Positions 1-9,233 of a stretch of DNA of 64,000 nt are shown here, one piece after another. Numbering within the stretch: position 1 is the first letter of the stretch; each line of letters starts with the position of its first letter. The notes beneath the pieces were generated by a model that saw nothing but the letters and a program-made list of their open reading frames with translations, was not told the origin of the DNA and searched no databases. The position numbers and the translations under genes were made by a program. The DNA comes from Streptosporangium amethystogenes (GTDB lineage Bacteria > Actinomycetota > Actinomycetes > Streptosporangiales > Streptosporangiaceae), in assembly GCF_000721075.1 (NCBI RefSeq), contig NZ_JOEQ01000036.1, positions 47,618-111,617 on the forward strand, read 5' to 3'.

Positions 1-221
1 AGGCTGAGCCCGATCGTCTGCTTGTTCCGGGAGATCTCCTTCCACCACAGCGAGACGCCGTCCTTGGACTCGCCGTGGCCGCGCATGCCGTCGCCCGCCG
101 TCGGATGCTCGATCTTCACCACGTCGGCACCGAAGTCGCCGAGGATCTGAGCGCAGAGCGGCCCCGCCAGAATCGTCGAGGCGTCGACGACTCGCAGACC
201 TTCCAGTGGTCCGTCGCGCAT
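1..221 (-). CDS. Class III CoA-transferase (CaiB/BaiF family), N-terminal fragment
   Basis: Only the first 73 codons are in the window; the gene runs off the left edge. The start reads MRDGPLEGLRVVDAS, followed by a segment with LAGPLCAQILGDFGADVVKIEHP and GDGMRG, the typical opening of formyl-CoA-transferase-like proteins that move CoA between carboxylic acids. The ATG lies at 219-221, 55 bp beyond the stop of the leftward IclR-type regulator, so both genes are transcribed leftward and could be co-transcribed. The family is clear from the N-terminus; the acyl substrate cannot be told, and the catalytic Asp region is outside the window. Confidence 0.85.
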   Translation of the reverse strand, partial: MRDGPLEGLRVVDASTILAGPLCAQILGDFGADVVKIEHPTAGDGMRGHGESKDGVSLWWKEISRNKQTIGLS

Positions 222-275
222 GCTCACTCCCAGTTCAGAGATGGTTGTGCTGATGTGTGAAGAATGTCTTCGCGC

Positions 276-1106
276 TCACGGGACGGACGTCGCGCGACGC
301 CCGTCCCCCTCCGCCGTACGGCAGCCGAGGTCGGCCGAGATGTCGGCGGCGGTGGCGGCCGCCCACTCCCCGAGCGACTCGCTGCGGCAGCGGGTGAACA
401 TGTCCTGCGACCCGCACACCGACACCGAGCCGACGACCTGTCCGGTCGCGCCGTGGAAGGCCGCCGCCACACTCGCCGCCCCCGACTGCCGCTCACCGGA
501 GCTGACCGCGTACCCGAGGGCGCGGATCCGGGCGATCTCCCCGCTCAGCTCGGCCGTGGAGGTGATCGTGGCGTCGGTGACGCTGTCAAGCCGGTGGTGG
601 GCCACGTAGTCGGCCACCTCCGCGTCGGGCAGCGCCGCGAGGATCGCCTTGGAGGAGGACCCCGCGTGCAGCGGATGACTGGTGCCCAGCGCCACCGACA
701 TGCGGATCTCCTGGTCGGAGAGGACCTGATCGGCGTAGATCCGCGACCAGCCCTGGCGGAGCGACAGGGTCGTCGTCTCGCCGGTCCGTTCGGACAGCGC
801 CACCAGATGGCGATGGGCGATAGCCGGCACGTCGAGCTCGCGCATGGCGGCCAGGCCGACGCTCAGCGCCCCGGGACCGAGGCGATAGAGCTTCCGCTCC
901 TCGTCGAAGCTCAGGAACTGGCCGGTCACCAGCTCCCGCAGGATGCGGTGCGCCACGGCCTTGGGCAGTCCGGTGCGCCGGGCGATCGTCGAGACGCCCT
1001 GGGCCTGAGACGAACTGCCGATGACATCGATCACAGCGAGAACCCGTGCGATACCGGAACGGGCACGTCCGGGTTCCTGCTCCTCTTCGAGCTCCTCGGC
1101 GGTCAC
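276..1106 (-). CDS. IclR-family transcriptional regulator
   Basis: 276 aa, normal for the family. Residues about 20-75 form the winged HTH (RVLAVIDVIG, GVSTIARRTGLPKAVAHRILREL). Residues about 90-260 match the IclR effector-binding domain (LDVPAIAHRHLVALSERTGETTTLSL, later HAGSSSKAILAALPDAEV and GYAVSSGERQSGAASVAAAF). It lies directly upstream of, and in the same direction as, the CoA-transferase gene at the left edge, so it probably controls an acyl-CoA or organic-acid catabolic operon that continues outside the window. The effector is unknown. A short acidic N-terminal extension precedes the HTH. Confidence 0.9.
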   Translation of the reverse strand: MTAEELEEEQEPGRARSGIARVLAVIDVIGSSSQAQGVSTIARRTGLPKAVAHRILRELVTGQFLSFDEERKLYRLGPGALSVGLAAMRELDVPAIAHRHLVALSERTGETTTLSLRQGWSRIYADQVLSDQEIRMSVALGTSHPLHAGSSSKAILAALPDAEVADYVAHHRLDSVTDATITSTAELSGEIARIRALGYAVSSGERQSGAASVAAAFHGATGQVVGSVSVCGSQDMFTRCRSESLGEWAAATAADISADLGCRTAEGDGRRATSVP

Positions 1107-1378
1107 GGTTTCCTCGGCTGATCAGGGGGCGGGGGACCGTGACCGTGTGAGCCCGCAGGGATTCCATGATTCGGATTCCATCGGCGTTCCGGTCAGCGGT
1201 ACGACGTTCAGCTGAACCGAACGGCGTGAAACGAATAGTAAGCAGCGGCACATGCGGAGTCAATGCGTGATCCGAAATGCCGGGCGGCTCTCCCGGCGCT
1301 CCGTTCCTTGGCGGAGGTCACGAACGCGCGAATCTCACCGCGCCGTCGACGGAAGCGCTACCGAGTAACCGGGGACGG

Positions 1379-4300
1379 TCACTGACGGACCGTCGAGCCC
1401 CGGCGCTCCTTGCGGATGTGCAGCTGGGCGGGGACCCGGGTGCGCAGCTCGGCGACGTGGCTGACGATGCCGACCGCGCGGCCGTTGTCACGCAGGCCGT
1501 CGAGGATGTCGAGCACCCCGTCGAGGGTGTCCTCGTCCAGGGTGCCGAAGCCCTCGTCGACGAAGAGCGTGCCGATGTCGACTCCGCCGGCCTCGGCGGT
1601 GACCACGTCGGCCAGGCCGAGGGCCAGGGCCAGGGAGGTGATGAAGCTCTCGCCACCCGACAGGGTCGCCGGGTCGCGGCCGACGCCGGTCCAGCTGTCC
1701 AGGATGTGCAGGCCGAGTCCGCCGCCGGACCTGCTCCGGTCGCCGGCGGAGCGGTCGCGGTTGTGCTCCAGCAGGTAGCGCCCGCCCGACATGTGGTCGA
1801 GCCGCTCGTTGGCCGAGGCGACCACCTGACTGAGGCGCTCACCGAGCACGTATGAGGAGAGCCGCATCCTCCACCGGTTGTCGGCGGAGTTCCCGCCGGT
1901 CAGGGCGGCGAGCCGGTCGGCCAGGCGGTGCTGCTCGTCGGCGGGCCGCCAGCGTTCCAGGCAGGCGGCCAGCTCGGTGCGGAGAGCGGCCAGCCGGGTC
2001 AGCCGGCCCTCGGCCTGGCTTCGCTCGGAGAGCAGGCGGGCATGGGCGGCGTCGGCCGCGTCCCGCGCCTCACGCAGGCTCGACAGGTCGGGTTCCGGCT
2101 CGGCGGCGGCGGTGACCAGCTCGGGGTCGGCGAGCATGGCGGCGACCGCGGCGCTCTCCGTGGCGAGCTCGTGGAGGCGGGCGGCCTTCTCCTCCCGCTC
2201 GGCGGGAGAGCGTACGGCCGCGCGGGCGTCGTCCAGCCCGAGGAAGCCCGCCTCGACGACGGCGCTCAGCGCCCGGTCGCGGGCGGTCACCAGCTCGGCG
2301 GCGCTGACCCGCTCGTCCCTGACCGCCTCGACGGCCTCCCTGAGCAGTTCCGCCTCGTCGGCCAGCCGGTCCAGCCTGGCGGTCAGTGTCGGGTCCTGGC
2401 CGCGCGCCTCGTCGATGCGCCCGGCCAGCCGCTCGGCGTCGGCGCCGAGCCTTTCGACGTCCGTACGGCGGGCCGCCAGGTCGACGGCGAGTTCGCGCGA
2501 GCGTTCCCGGAGCCGCTCGGACTCGGCGGCGATCACGGCCGCCTCCGCCGCCAGCGCCGGCTCGGCCTCGGCCGACTCCCGGAGCCCGGCCAGCACTCCC
2601 TCCGCCTTGGCGAGCTCGCCCGCGGCGTCGGGCACGGCCAGGTCGGTCCGGTCGCTCGCCTCCCGGTGGGCCGCGGCGACCTCGACGGCGTGGACGGCTG
2701 CGGCCAGGGCCGTGGAGAGACGCCCGGCCTCCGCCGCCAGACGGTCGCGGCGGGCCTGGACCGTGAGGTCGTCGCCCCGGGCCCGGTCCAGGCGGGCGGT
2801 CAGGCGCTCACGCTCGGCCCGCCATCCCGCCAGGCGGGCACGGCCTTCGGCGAGCCGCCGGGCGATCTCCTCGATCCGGGTTCTCGCGTCGTCCAGCTCG
2901 GCGGTGATCCGCTCCACCTCGGTGGCGAGGGCGTCCTCGGTGCTCGCCGTGGCGGTCAGTGCCTCCAGTTCCCGCTCGGCCCCGGCGAGGGTCTCCCCCG
3001 CCCGTTCCCCGGTCTCCTCCCCCGCGACGGTGCGGACCTCGCCGAGACGGGAGAGCAGCACCGTGACCGCGCTCTCCGCGTCCCGGCGCCGTTCCTGGGC
3101 CGCCTCGTAGGCGCCCTGGGCCGCGCGCTCGTCCTCGGCGGTGCGCGCCTCGTCCGCGGGGGCCGCCGGGGCGGGGTGGTCGGGCGAACCGCAGACCGCG
3201 CAGGGGTCGCCGGGGGCGAGCTTGGCGGCGAGCTCGGCGGCCATGCCCTCGATCCTGGACCGCTGGATGTCCTGGTAGCGGTCGCGGAGCGTCTGCGCGA
3301 GGTCGGTGGTCTCGACCTGGGCCGCGCGCGCGACCTCCAGCTCGGCGCTGAGCGCCTCGCGGCGCCGTACCGCGGCGAGCACCGCGGTGGCGGCCTCGGC
3401 ACGCGCCCGCGCCGCCGGAAGTCCCGCCCCGGCGGCCCTGGCCTCGTTCAGCCGTGCGGTCGCCTCCGCCGCCTCGGCGGGCAGCGCCTGCCGGAGCTCG
3501 CGGACCTTGTCCTCCTGCCGGGCCGCCTCCGCGAGCTCGTCGTCGAGTACGGCGATCAGCCCGTCGAGTTCGGCCAGCCGCGCCTCCTCGACCCGCAGCC
3601 CTTCCAGTCCGGCCAGCTGTCGCCCGCACTCCCTCTCTCGGGCGGCGAGGAGCTCGCGGATCTCACCGGGCTCGACGGACAGGCCGGCGTCCTCACGACG
3701 GGTCCCGAGCACGTCATGGGCCTCACCCGGAGGCAGGTCACCGCTCACGGGAGTGGCGAAGGCGTCGCGGACCCCTGGCGGGAGAGCGGCAAGCCCGGTG
3801 GCGAGGTCGGCGCGGGCCGCGGCCAGGTCGGCGGCGAGGCGGTCGCGCCGCTCGGCCGCCCGGAGGCGGGTGGCGGCGCCCTCGACCGCCGACTCGGCGG
3901 CGGGGACGCGGGCGGCGTCCAGACGGGCGGCGGTGAGACGCTCGTCCACCTCCCGCCGGAGCTCGGGGATGACCTTCAGGCGGGAGTCGGCCATGGCCTG
4001 CGCGGCGGCCAGCTCGACGATCTCGCGAGCGGCCCTGTCCCGCTCCCTGACGATTCCCGCCAGGCGTGACTCCTCCGTGCGCAGCTCGCCCAGGCGAGTG
4101 ATCTCGCTCCGGCGATCGCGTTCCAGCTCGACCAGGTGACCGAGAACGGCATGACGGCGGTCCGTGTCGGACTCCGCCCGATGCCGGGCGTCGTCGCAGA
4201 GCGCGTCGGCGCCCGTGCGGTCGCGGACGACGTCCCGGGTGGCATCGATGAGCGGGAGTGCGCGGGCGACGGCGTCGGCGGCCAGGCTTCGGGCCTTGGT

Positions 4301-5341
4301 CGCGGCCTCGGCGCGCTGCTCGGCGCCCTGGATCAGCGGCAGCACCCGGTCGGCGGCCGCCGCCTCCTCCAGGAGGGTCTCCAGGTCCGCGCGTTCCTCG
4401 GCGGTCTCCTCCAGCGCCCGGCTCCTGGTCAGCGCCTCGGCGTGACGGCGGCGTCGGTCGGCCAGCGCGGTGCCGCGTTCCAGGCTCTCACGCGCCTGCC
4501 GTACGGCGGCCTCGCTGCCAACGCCCACACCGCCCAGCCGGGTGACCTCCCGTGCCGCGAGTTCCTCGACCGCGTGGGCCCATCCCAGCGGGTCGTCCTC
4601 CACCGAGACCTCCACCGAGGTCTCCGCCGAGGTCTCCGCCGAGGTCTCTGTCAACGCGGCCGAGAGCGCGGACCCCGCGGCCTCCTCAAGGCGTTTCACC
4701 GCGAAGTCGACCTCCTTGCGGAGGGCCTGCTGCTCGCGGAACGCCTCGGTGCGCCGGTCGGCGAGCCAGGACTCGGCGGTGGCGTAGACCTTCACCGAGA
4801 AGAGGCGTTCCAGGACCTTGCGCCGGTCCTCCCCGTCCGCACGGAGAAACTTCGCGAAATCCCCCTGGGGCAACATCGCGACCTGGAGGAACTGCTCGGC
4901 GTTCATGCCGAGCAGGGTGCCGATGAACTCCCCCGCCTCGTCGACCCGGTTGGTCAGCCCCACCCACTCCCCCGAGGGAGCGAGTTCGGCGAGCAGTGCC
5001 TTCTCGTTCTCCCTGGTCGTGCCGGTGCCCCTGAGCTTGGGGCGCTGCCAGCCGGGCGACCGGGTGATCTTCAGTCGGCGCCCCCTGATCGTGACCTCCA
5101 GCGCCACGCTGGGCCCACGTCCCGAGGGCGCGTGGTCGCAGCGCAGGCTCTTGGCGCTGTCGCGCCTGCCCGGTACCCTGCCGTACAGGGCGTAGCAGAG
5201 CGCGTCGAGCACCGTGGTCTTGCCCGCCCCCGTGGGGCCGTGGATCAGGAAGAGCCCCGCCTCGGCGAGGGCGTCGAAGTCGACCTGCTCCTCACCGGGG
5301 AAGGAGCCGAAGGCGGTGATCCACAGACGGTGCGGGCGCAT
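1379..5341 (-). CDS. sbcC: SbcC (Rad50-type) ATPase subunit of the SbcCD nuclease
   Basis: 1,320 aa. The N-terminal ABC half holds Walker A GPTGAGKT at residues 35-42. Two long Ala/Glu/Arg-rich coiled coils follow, folding back at a zinc hook with Cys714-x-x-Cys717. The C-terminal half has the signature LSGGESF (about 1227) and Walker B TLFVDEGFGTLD (about 1255). With SbcD it opens and trims hairpins and DNA ends at double-strand breaks. The ATG directly abuts the TAG stop of sbcD with no spacer, so translation is coupled. Its length is large for SbcC, partly from a short 12-bp tandem repeat (4600-4647) encoding Thr/Ser/Glu-rich tetrapeptides early in the first coiled coil. Confidence 0.95.
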   Translation of the reverse strand: MRPHRLWITAFGSFPGEEQVDFDALAEAGLFLIHGPTGAGKTTVLDALCYALYGRVPGRRDSAKSLRCDHAPSGRGPSVALEVTIRGRRLKITRSPGWQRPKLRGTGTTRENEKALLAELAPSGEWVGLTNRVDEAGEFIGTLLGMNAEQFLQVAMLPQGDFAKFLRADGEDRRKVLERLFSVKVYATAESWLADRRTEAFREQQALRKEVDFAVKRLEEAAGSALSAALTETSAETSAETSVEVSVEDDPLGWAHAVEELAAREVTRLGGVGVGSEAAVRQARESLERGTALADRRRRHAEALTRSRALEETAEERADLETLLEEAAAADRVLPLIQGAEQRAEAATKARSLAADAVARALPLIDATRDVVRDRTGADALCDDARHRAESDTDRRHAVLGHLVELERDRRSEITRLGELRTEESRLAGIVRERDRAAREIVELAAAQAMADSRLKVIPELRREVDERLTAARLDAARVPAAESAVEGAATRLRAAERRDRLAADLAAARADLATGLAALPPGVRDAFATPVSGDLPPGEAHDVLGTRREDAGLSVEPGEIRELLAARERECGRQLAGLEGLRVEEARLAELDGLIAVLDDELAEAARQEDKVRELRQALPAEAAEATARLNEARAAGAGLPAARARAEAATAVLAAVRRREALSAELEVARAAQVETTDLAQTLRDRYQDIQRSRIEGMAAELAAKLAPGDPCAVCGSPDHPAPAAPADEARTAEDERAAQGAYEAAQERRRDAESAVTVLLSRLGEVRTVAGEETGERAGETLAGAERELEALTATASTEDALATEVERITAELDDARTRIEEIARRLAEGRARLAGWRAERERLTARLDRARGDDLTVQARRDRLAAEAGRLSTALAAAVHAVEVAAAHREASDRTDLAVPDAAGELAKAEGVLAGLRESAEAEPALAAEAAVIAAESERLRERSRELAVDLAARRTDVERLGADAERLAGRIDEARGQDPTLTARLDRLADEAELLREAVEAVRDERVSAAELVTARDRALSAVVEAGFLGLDDARAAVRSPAEREEKAARLHELATESAAVAAMLADPELVTAAAEPEPDLSSLREARDAADAAHARLLSERSQAEGRLTRLAALRTELAACLERWRPADEQHRLADRLAALTGGNSADNRWRMRLSSYVLGERLSQVVASANERLDHMSGGRYLLEHNRDRSAGDRSRSGGGLGLHILDSWTGVGRDPATLSGGESFITSLALALGLADVVTAEAGGVDIGTLFVDEGFGTLDEDTLDGVLDILDGLRDNGRAVGIVSHVAELRTRVPAQLHIRKERRGSTVRQ
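4600..4647 (-). repeat. Four 12-bp tandem repeats inside sbcC
   Basis: Four near-identical 12-mers (ccaccgagacct, ccaccgaggtct, then ccgccgaggtct twice) are read on the minus strand as Glu-Thr-Ser-Ala/Val units. They sit in the first coiled coil of SbcC. The unit length is a multiple of three, so gain or loss of copies keeps the frame. Confidence 0.85.
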
Positions 5342-6469
5342 CTACGCCATCGCCTCCTTCGCGCGGGAGGCCTCGACGGCCCTCTGCAGCAGTTCGGTCT
5401 CGGCGGGGTCGGCGGCCTCGCCGCGCACCTCGCGGACGAAGTCGAGGGCGACCTCGATCTCGGGGCGCCCGGTCACCCTGGGCCGGGTGACGGTCTCACC
5501 GACCCCGCCCTCGGGTTCGAAGGACAGGGCGAGGGTGTGCGGGAAGCGGGACCTGAGCCGCTCCATCGCACCCTTGGGCCGGATCCGGTCGACGAGCGTC
5601 ACCTGGAGCCAGTGGTCCTCGTAGCGGGCGTGCTCGGGTGCGGCCAGCAGGTCGTCGATGCGACCGGTGAGCCGGCCGACCGGCCTGGGCACCGGGGCCT
5701 CGGCGAACTCCGCGCGCTCGTACCCGCCGGGGCCGATGTCGACCAGCCAGGATCCCTTCACCTGGCCGGCCTCGGAGAAGGAGTAGGCGATCGGGGAACC
5801 GGAGTAGCGGACGGTCTCGCTCATCCGCTGACGACCGTGCAGGTGGCCGAGCGCCACGTAGTCGACACCGTCGAAGGCGGACACCGGGACGTGCGCGACT
5901 CCTCCCACGCTGATGTCGCGCTCGCTGTCACTGCCCCGCCCCCCGGTCACGAACGCGTGGGCGAGGACCACCGACCGGGGTCCGCGCCGGGTGAGGTCGG
6001 CGCGGATCAGGGACATGGCGTGCCCGATCGCGGCGGTGTGGGTGCGCTCGGGCAGCTCCCAGGGGGCGCGCACCAGCTCGGGCTCCAGGTAGGGGATGCC
6101 GTAGAAGGCGACGTCGTCGACGACGACCGGCTCGCCGACCCGCTCGGGGTCGGTGCGCAGGTGGACGCCCGCCGCGTCGATGAGGTGCGCGCCGAAGCCG
6201 AGGCGGCGCGCCGAGTCGTGGTTACCGCTGATCAGCACGGTGCGCGCCCCGGTGTCGACCAGCCGCCGCAGCGCCTGGTTGCACAACTCGACCGCGTCGA
6301 CCGAGGGCAGCGCCCGGTCGTAGACGTCACCGGAGACCGCGACCACGTCGATCCGCTCCGATCTGACGGTCTCGATCAGGTGGTCGACGAAGGCACCCTG
6401 GGCGGCCAGGAGACTCTCCCGGTGGAACGAGCGGCCCAGGTGCCAGTCCGATGTGTGCAGCACCCGCAT
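5342..6469 (-). CDS. sbcD: SbcD (Mre11-type) nuclease subunit
   Basis: 375 aa metallophosphoesterase. The motifs are in order: DWH (residues 8-10), GDVYD (about 47-51), GNHD (about 84-87) and GHLHGRQ in the second half, all metal or phosphate ligands of the Mre11/SbcD fold. It is the nuclease partner of SbcC, whose ATG begins at the base after this stop codon. First gene of the two-gene operon. The upstream 140 bp separate it from a divergent hydrolase gene; no SOS (LexA) box was seen there. Confidence 0.95.
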   Translation of the reverse strand: MRVLHTSDWHLGRSFHRESLLAAQGAFVDHLIETVRSERIDVVAVSGDVYDRALPSVDAVELCNQALRRLVDTGARTVLISGNHDSARRLGFGAHLIDAAGVHLRTDPERVGEPVVVDDVAFYGIPYLEPELVRAPWELPERTHTAAIGHAMSLIRADLTRRGPRSVVLAHAFVTGGRGSDSERDISVGGVAHVPVSAFDGVDYVALGHLHGRQRMSETVRYSGSPIAYSFSEAGQVKGSWLVDIGPGGYERAEFAEAPVPRPVGRLTGRIDDLLAAPEHARYEDHWLQVTLVDRIRPKGAMERLRSRFPHTLALSFEPEGGVGETVTRPRVTGRPEIEVALDFVREVRGEAADPAETELLQRAVEASRAKEAMA

Positions 6470-6610
6470 GTCGCACGAAGCTAACAGGACTCAGCGACAA
6501 ATGTGGCCACTCACATCACTCGCATCGCCCGTTCCGCTCAGGGTTTTCGTCCATGGGTACGCTTGAAGATCAGAGGGAACGATACCGGGAAACGACGATC
6601 ACGGAGGCGA

Positions 6611-8128
6611 GTGACGATCGGGGATCGGATCGGCAACCAGGCCGGCCGTGGCGTTCTGAGCGTCGCCTCCGGCCTGATTCTCGTGGTTCTCGCGACGGTG
6701 GGCTACACCCTGCCGCCGCCGTTCGACCCGACCCCGCTCCGCGCCGACCCGGTCTTCCAGACCCTTCCTCCCCAGCCGCTGGACGAGGTCAGGCCGGTCG
6801 CCGCGACCAGGCAGATCACCACGCAGGACGTCACCGTCACGGCCGAGGACGGTATCCCCCTCCAGGCGACGATCCGCGCGCCGGTAGCCCCCGGGCGCCA
6901 CCCGGCGCTGGTCTTCGTGCAGGGGGCCGGGCCCGGGGTCAGGGGAGAGTTCACGACCCAGGCCGAGTGGCTGGCCAGGGCCGGGATCGTCACCCTCGTC
7001 TACGACAAGCGGGCCGTGGGCTACGACTTCCGCAGCCGTGACTTCGGCCTGCTCGCCCGCGACGCCCTGCTCGTTCTGGAGGAGTTGCTCGTCCGCGACG
7101 ACGTCGACCCGGCCAGAGCGGGACTCTGGGGGGTGAGCGAGGGCAGCTGGGTGGTACCCATCGCCGCCACCAGGAGCAGCGCCGTCGGGTTCACCGTGCT
7201 GGTGTCGGCCCCCAACGTCTCCCCCATGCGACAGGTGACCTGGGCGCTGGGCGAGCAGCTCGAACGGCTGTACGCGCCCAGAGGGGTACGCGAGCTGCTC
7301 ACCCGCGCCATGGGCGCCGTGGACATGAACTTCCTGCGCTACGACGGTCTGCCCGCGCTGCGCGGGATGCGGCAGCCGGTCCTGGCCCTGTACGGCACGC
7401 GTGACCCCTCGATCCCGTTCGTGGAGAGCAGCATGGCGTTGACCGGCGCGCTCGCCGAGGGCGGTAACAGCGACTACACCATCCGCTACCTCGACCGCGC
7501 CGACCACGGCATGCGCGTGCACGGCGGCCCGTTCGCCCCCGGCTACCTGCAGACGCTGGCCAACTGGGTCCTGGGCCTGCCCGGCACGGCCAGGCCCGCG
7601 GTGCGCATCGCCGGTGCCACGCCGATCCAGCGCCTGGAGGCCAGCGACGTTCCCGCGGCTCCCTGGTACGCCGGGGGGACCGTCATCGGGCTGACGCTCT
7701 GCCTGGCCGCGGTCGGCTACGTGGTCGGCCCGGTGGCCGAGATGGTGGTGCGGCTCCGCGGCCGGTCACCCGCTGCGGAGACCAACGCCCGGATCTGGCC
7801 GCCGGTCCGGCGGCGGTTACGCCGGATGGCGTGGACCGGGGCCGGGCTGCTCGTCTCGGTGGTGGCGTTCATCACGCTGCTCGTGCTGTTCTCGGTCAAC
7901 CAGGCCGGGGCGTGGCCCGCGGTGCTCACCGGGTGGCTGGTCATCAGGATCCTGGCGCTGCTGATGCTGCTGCAGGAGGTCACCGGCGTGGCGGCCGTCG
8001 CCGCGGGGTTGCGGGAGGGCTGGGAGCCCTCACGCCCGCAGAGTTTCGCGATCGCCGGGGTGCTCGGCGGCACCGCCCTGCTCCTGGTGGCCGCGGCCTA
8101 CTACGGCCTGTTCGCCTTCCCCTGGTGA
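6611..8128 (+). CDS. Alpha/beta hydrolase with C-terminal membrane domain
   Basis: 505 aa from GTG 6611, which has GGAGG at 6603-6607; the frame also stays open upstream to 6503. An N-terminal membrane anchor (about 10-30) is followed by an alpha/beta hydrolase fold. LVFVQGAGPG would be the oxyanion region, and GLWGVSEGSWVVPIAA the nucleophile elbow GxSxG-like motif (GVSEG). LYGTRDPSIP and RADHGMRVHG fit the acid and histidine of the triad. After about residue 340 come roughly four hydrophobic segments to the C-terminus (GLTLCLAAVGYVVG, LLVSVVAFITLLVLF, LVIRILALLMLL, GVLGGTALLLVAAAYY). It resembles acyl-CoA thioester hydrolase/BAAT-like or dipeptidyl-peptidase-type esterases. The substrate is unknown. 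Confidence 0.75.
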   Translation: MTIGDRIGNQAGRGVLSVASGLILVVLATVGYTLPPPFDPTPLRADPVFQTLPPQPLDEVRPVAATRQITTQDVTVTAEDGIPLQATIRAPVAPGRHPALVFVQGAGPGVRGEFTTQAEWLARAGIVTLVYDKRAVGYDFRSRDFGLLARDALLVLEELLVRDDVDPARAGLWGVSEGSWVVPIAATRSSAVGFTVLVSAPNVSPMRQVTWALGEQLERLYAPRGVRELLTRAMGAVDMNFLRYDGLPALRGMRQPVLALYGTRDPSIPFVESSMALTGALAEGGNSDYTIRYLDRADHGMRVHGGPFAPGYLQTLANWVLGLPGTARPAVRIAGATPIQRLEASDVPAAPWYAGGTVIGLTLCLAAVGYVVGPVAEMVVRLRGRSPAAETNARIWPPVRRRLRRMAWTGAGLLVSVVAFITLLVLFSVNQAGAWPAVLTGWLVIRILALLMLLQEVTGVAAVAAGLREGWEPSRPQSFAIAGVLGGTALLLVAAAYYGLFAFPW

Positions 8129-8200
8129 TGTCCTGCCGGCGGGTTCCCGTTCCCCCCACGCCGCCTCCCGCATCCTGACCTGACGGCGAGGCCCGGAAGG

Positions 8201-9082
8201 TCAGCGAGGTTCGTAAGGGTTGTCCGGCCAGGAGGGGACCGCGGCGGAGAGGTCGTGGGAGACCTTCATCGGGAACTTCGCCGGCCGCTTCTCCAGGAAG
8301 GCCGTGACGCCCTCGACGCTGTCGGGCGCGGAGCCGAAGTCGCGCATCAGCATCGAGTCGGCTCGGTGGGCCTCCCAGGGGGAGGCGGCCGACAGGCCCG
8401 ACCACATGAGCCGCCGGATCGCGGCGACCGAGACGGCGGAGGTGTTGTCGGCGATCTCGCGGGCCAGCGCGTGGGCGGCGGGGAGCAGCTCGCCGGGGGC
8501 GACGACCTTGGAGACCAGACGCCCCTGGAGCGCCTCGGCGGCAGGGAAGACCCTGCCGGTGACGGCCCATTCCATGGCCTGGGAGATGCCGACGAGCCGG
8601 GGCAGGAACCAACTGGAGGCGGCCTCGGTCACGATGCCACGCCGGGCGAAGACGAAGCCGAACCTGGCGGTGTCGGAGGCGAGCCTGATGTCCATCGGGA
8701 GCGTCATCGTCACCCCGACGCCCACGGCGGGACCGTTGATCGCGGCGATGACCGGCTTGAGCGACCTGGCGATCCGGAGCGCGACCGTGCCGCCGCCGTC
8801 GCGGGGCGAGCCGTCGACGGTGTCCTCACCGCCGAACATCTCCTCGCTCCTGTCGTGGTTGAAGGTGTCACCGCCACCCCCGAGGTCCGCGCCCGCGCAG
8901 AAGGCGCGGCCCCGGCCGGTGACGATCACGACGCGCACCTCGTCGTCGGCGTCGGCCAGGTCGAAGGCGTCGATCAGCTCGCGGCGCATCGTGTAGGTGA
9001 AGGCGTTGAGGCGGTGCGGACGGTCGAGGGTGATGGTGGCGATGCCGTCAGCCACGCCGTACTCGATCTCGGTGAAAACCAT
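8201..9082 (-). CDS. Enoyl-CoA hydratase/isomerase (crotonase) family protein
   Basis: 293 aa. The crotonase core is evident: RPHRLNAFTYTMRREL, AFCAGADLGGGGDTF (first oxyanion-hole segment) and INGPAVGVGVTMTLPMDIRLAS (second oxyanion-hole segment). GFVFARRGIVTEAASSWFLPRLVG contains a Glu at the position expected of a catalytic residue. The family hydrates or isomerises acyl-CoA double bonds in fatty-acid or other acid breakdown; the exact substrate cannot be told. It converges with the hydrolase gene on its left and is divergent from the LCP gene. Usual length for the family is 255-290 aa, so it is complete. Confidence 0.9.
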   Translation of the reverse strand: MVFTEIEYGVADGIATITLDRPHRLNAFTYTMRRELIDAFDLADADDEVRVVIVTGRGRAFCAGADLGGGGDTFNHDRSEEMFGGEDTVDGSPRDGGGTVALRIARSLKPVIAAINGPAVGVGVTMTLPMDIRLASDTARFGFVFARRGIVTEAASSWFLPRLVGISQAMEWAVTGRVFPAAEALQGRLVSKVVAPGELLPAAHALAREIADNTSAVSVAAIRRLMWSGLSAASPWEAHRADSMLMRDFGSAPDSVEGVTAFLEKRPAKFPMKVSHDLSAAVPSWPDNPYEPR

Positions 9083-9233
9083 GACCGAATCTTATTCCAG
9101 TCAAAATCACAGGATAAAGCCTTGCCGACTTCCCGAGTTGTTCACCGACTTGTCGCCCGCGACCTGGTTTCGCCCCCCTACCATCTCCCTGCAGCGGTCA
9201 AGCCCGAGTCAGGCGCGAGGAAACGGGGAGCAA

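Noticed and set aside
4136..6484. A 782-codon rightward open frame opposite sbcC and sbcD
   Set aside because: No homology pattern, antisense to sbcCD with all their motifs; a GC-driven shadow.
8997..9233. Upstream extension of the LCP reading frame
   Set aside because: It runs into the divergent crotonase gene and lacks hydrophobic or LCP features; TTG 9234 was chosen.
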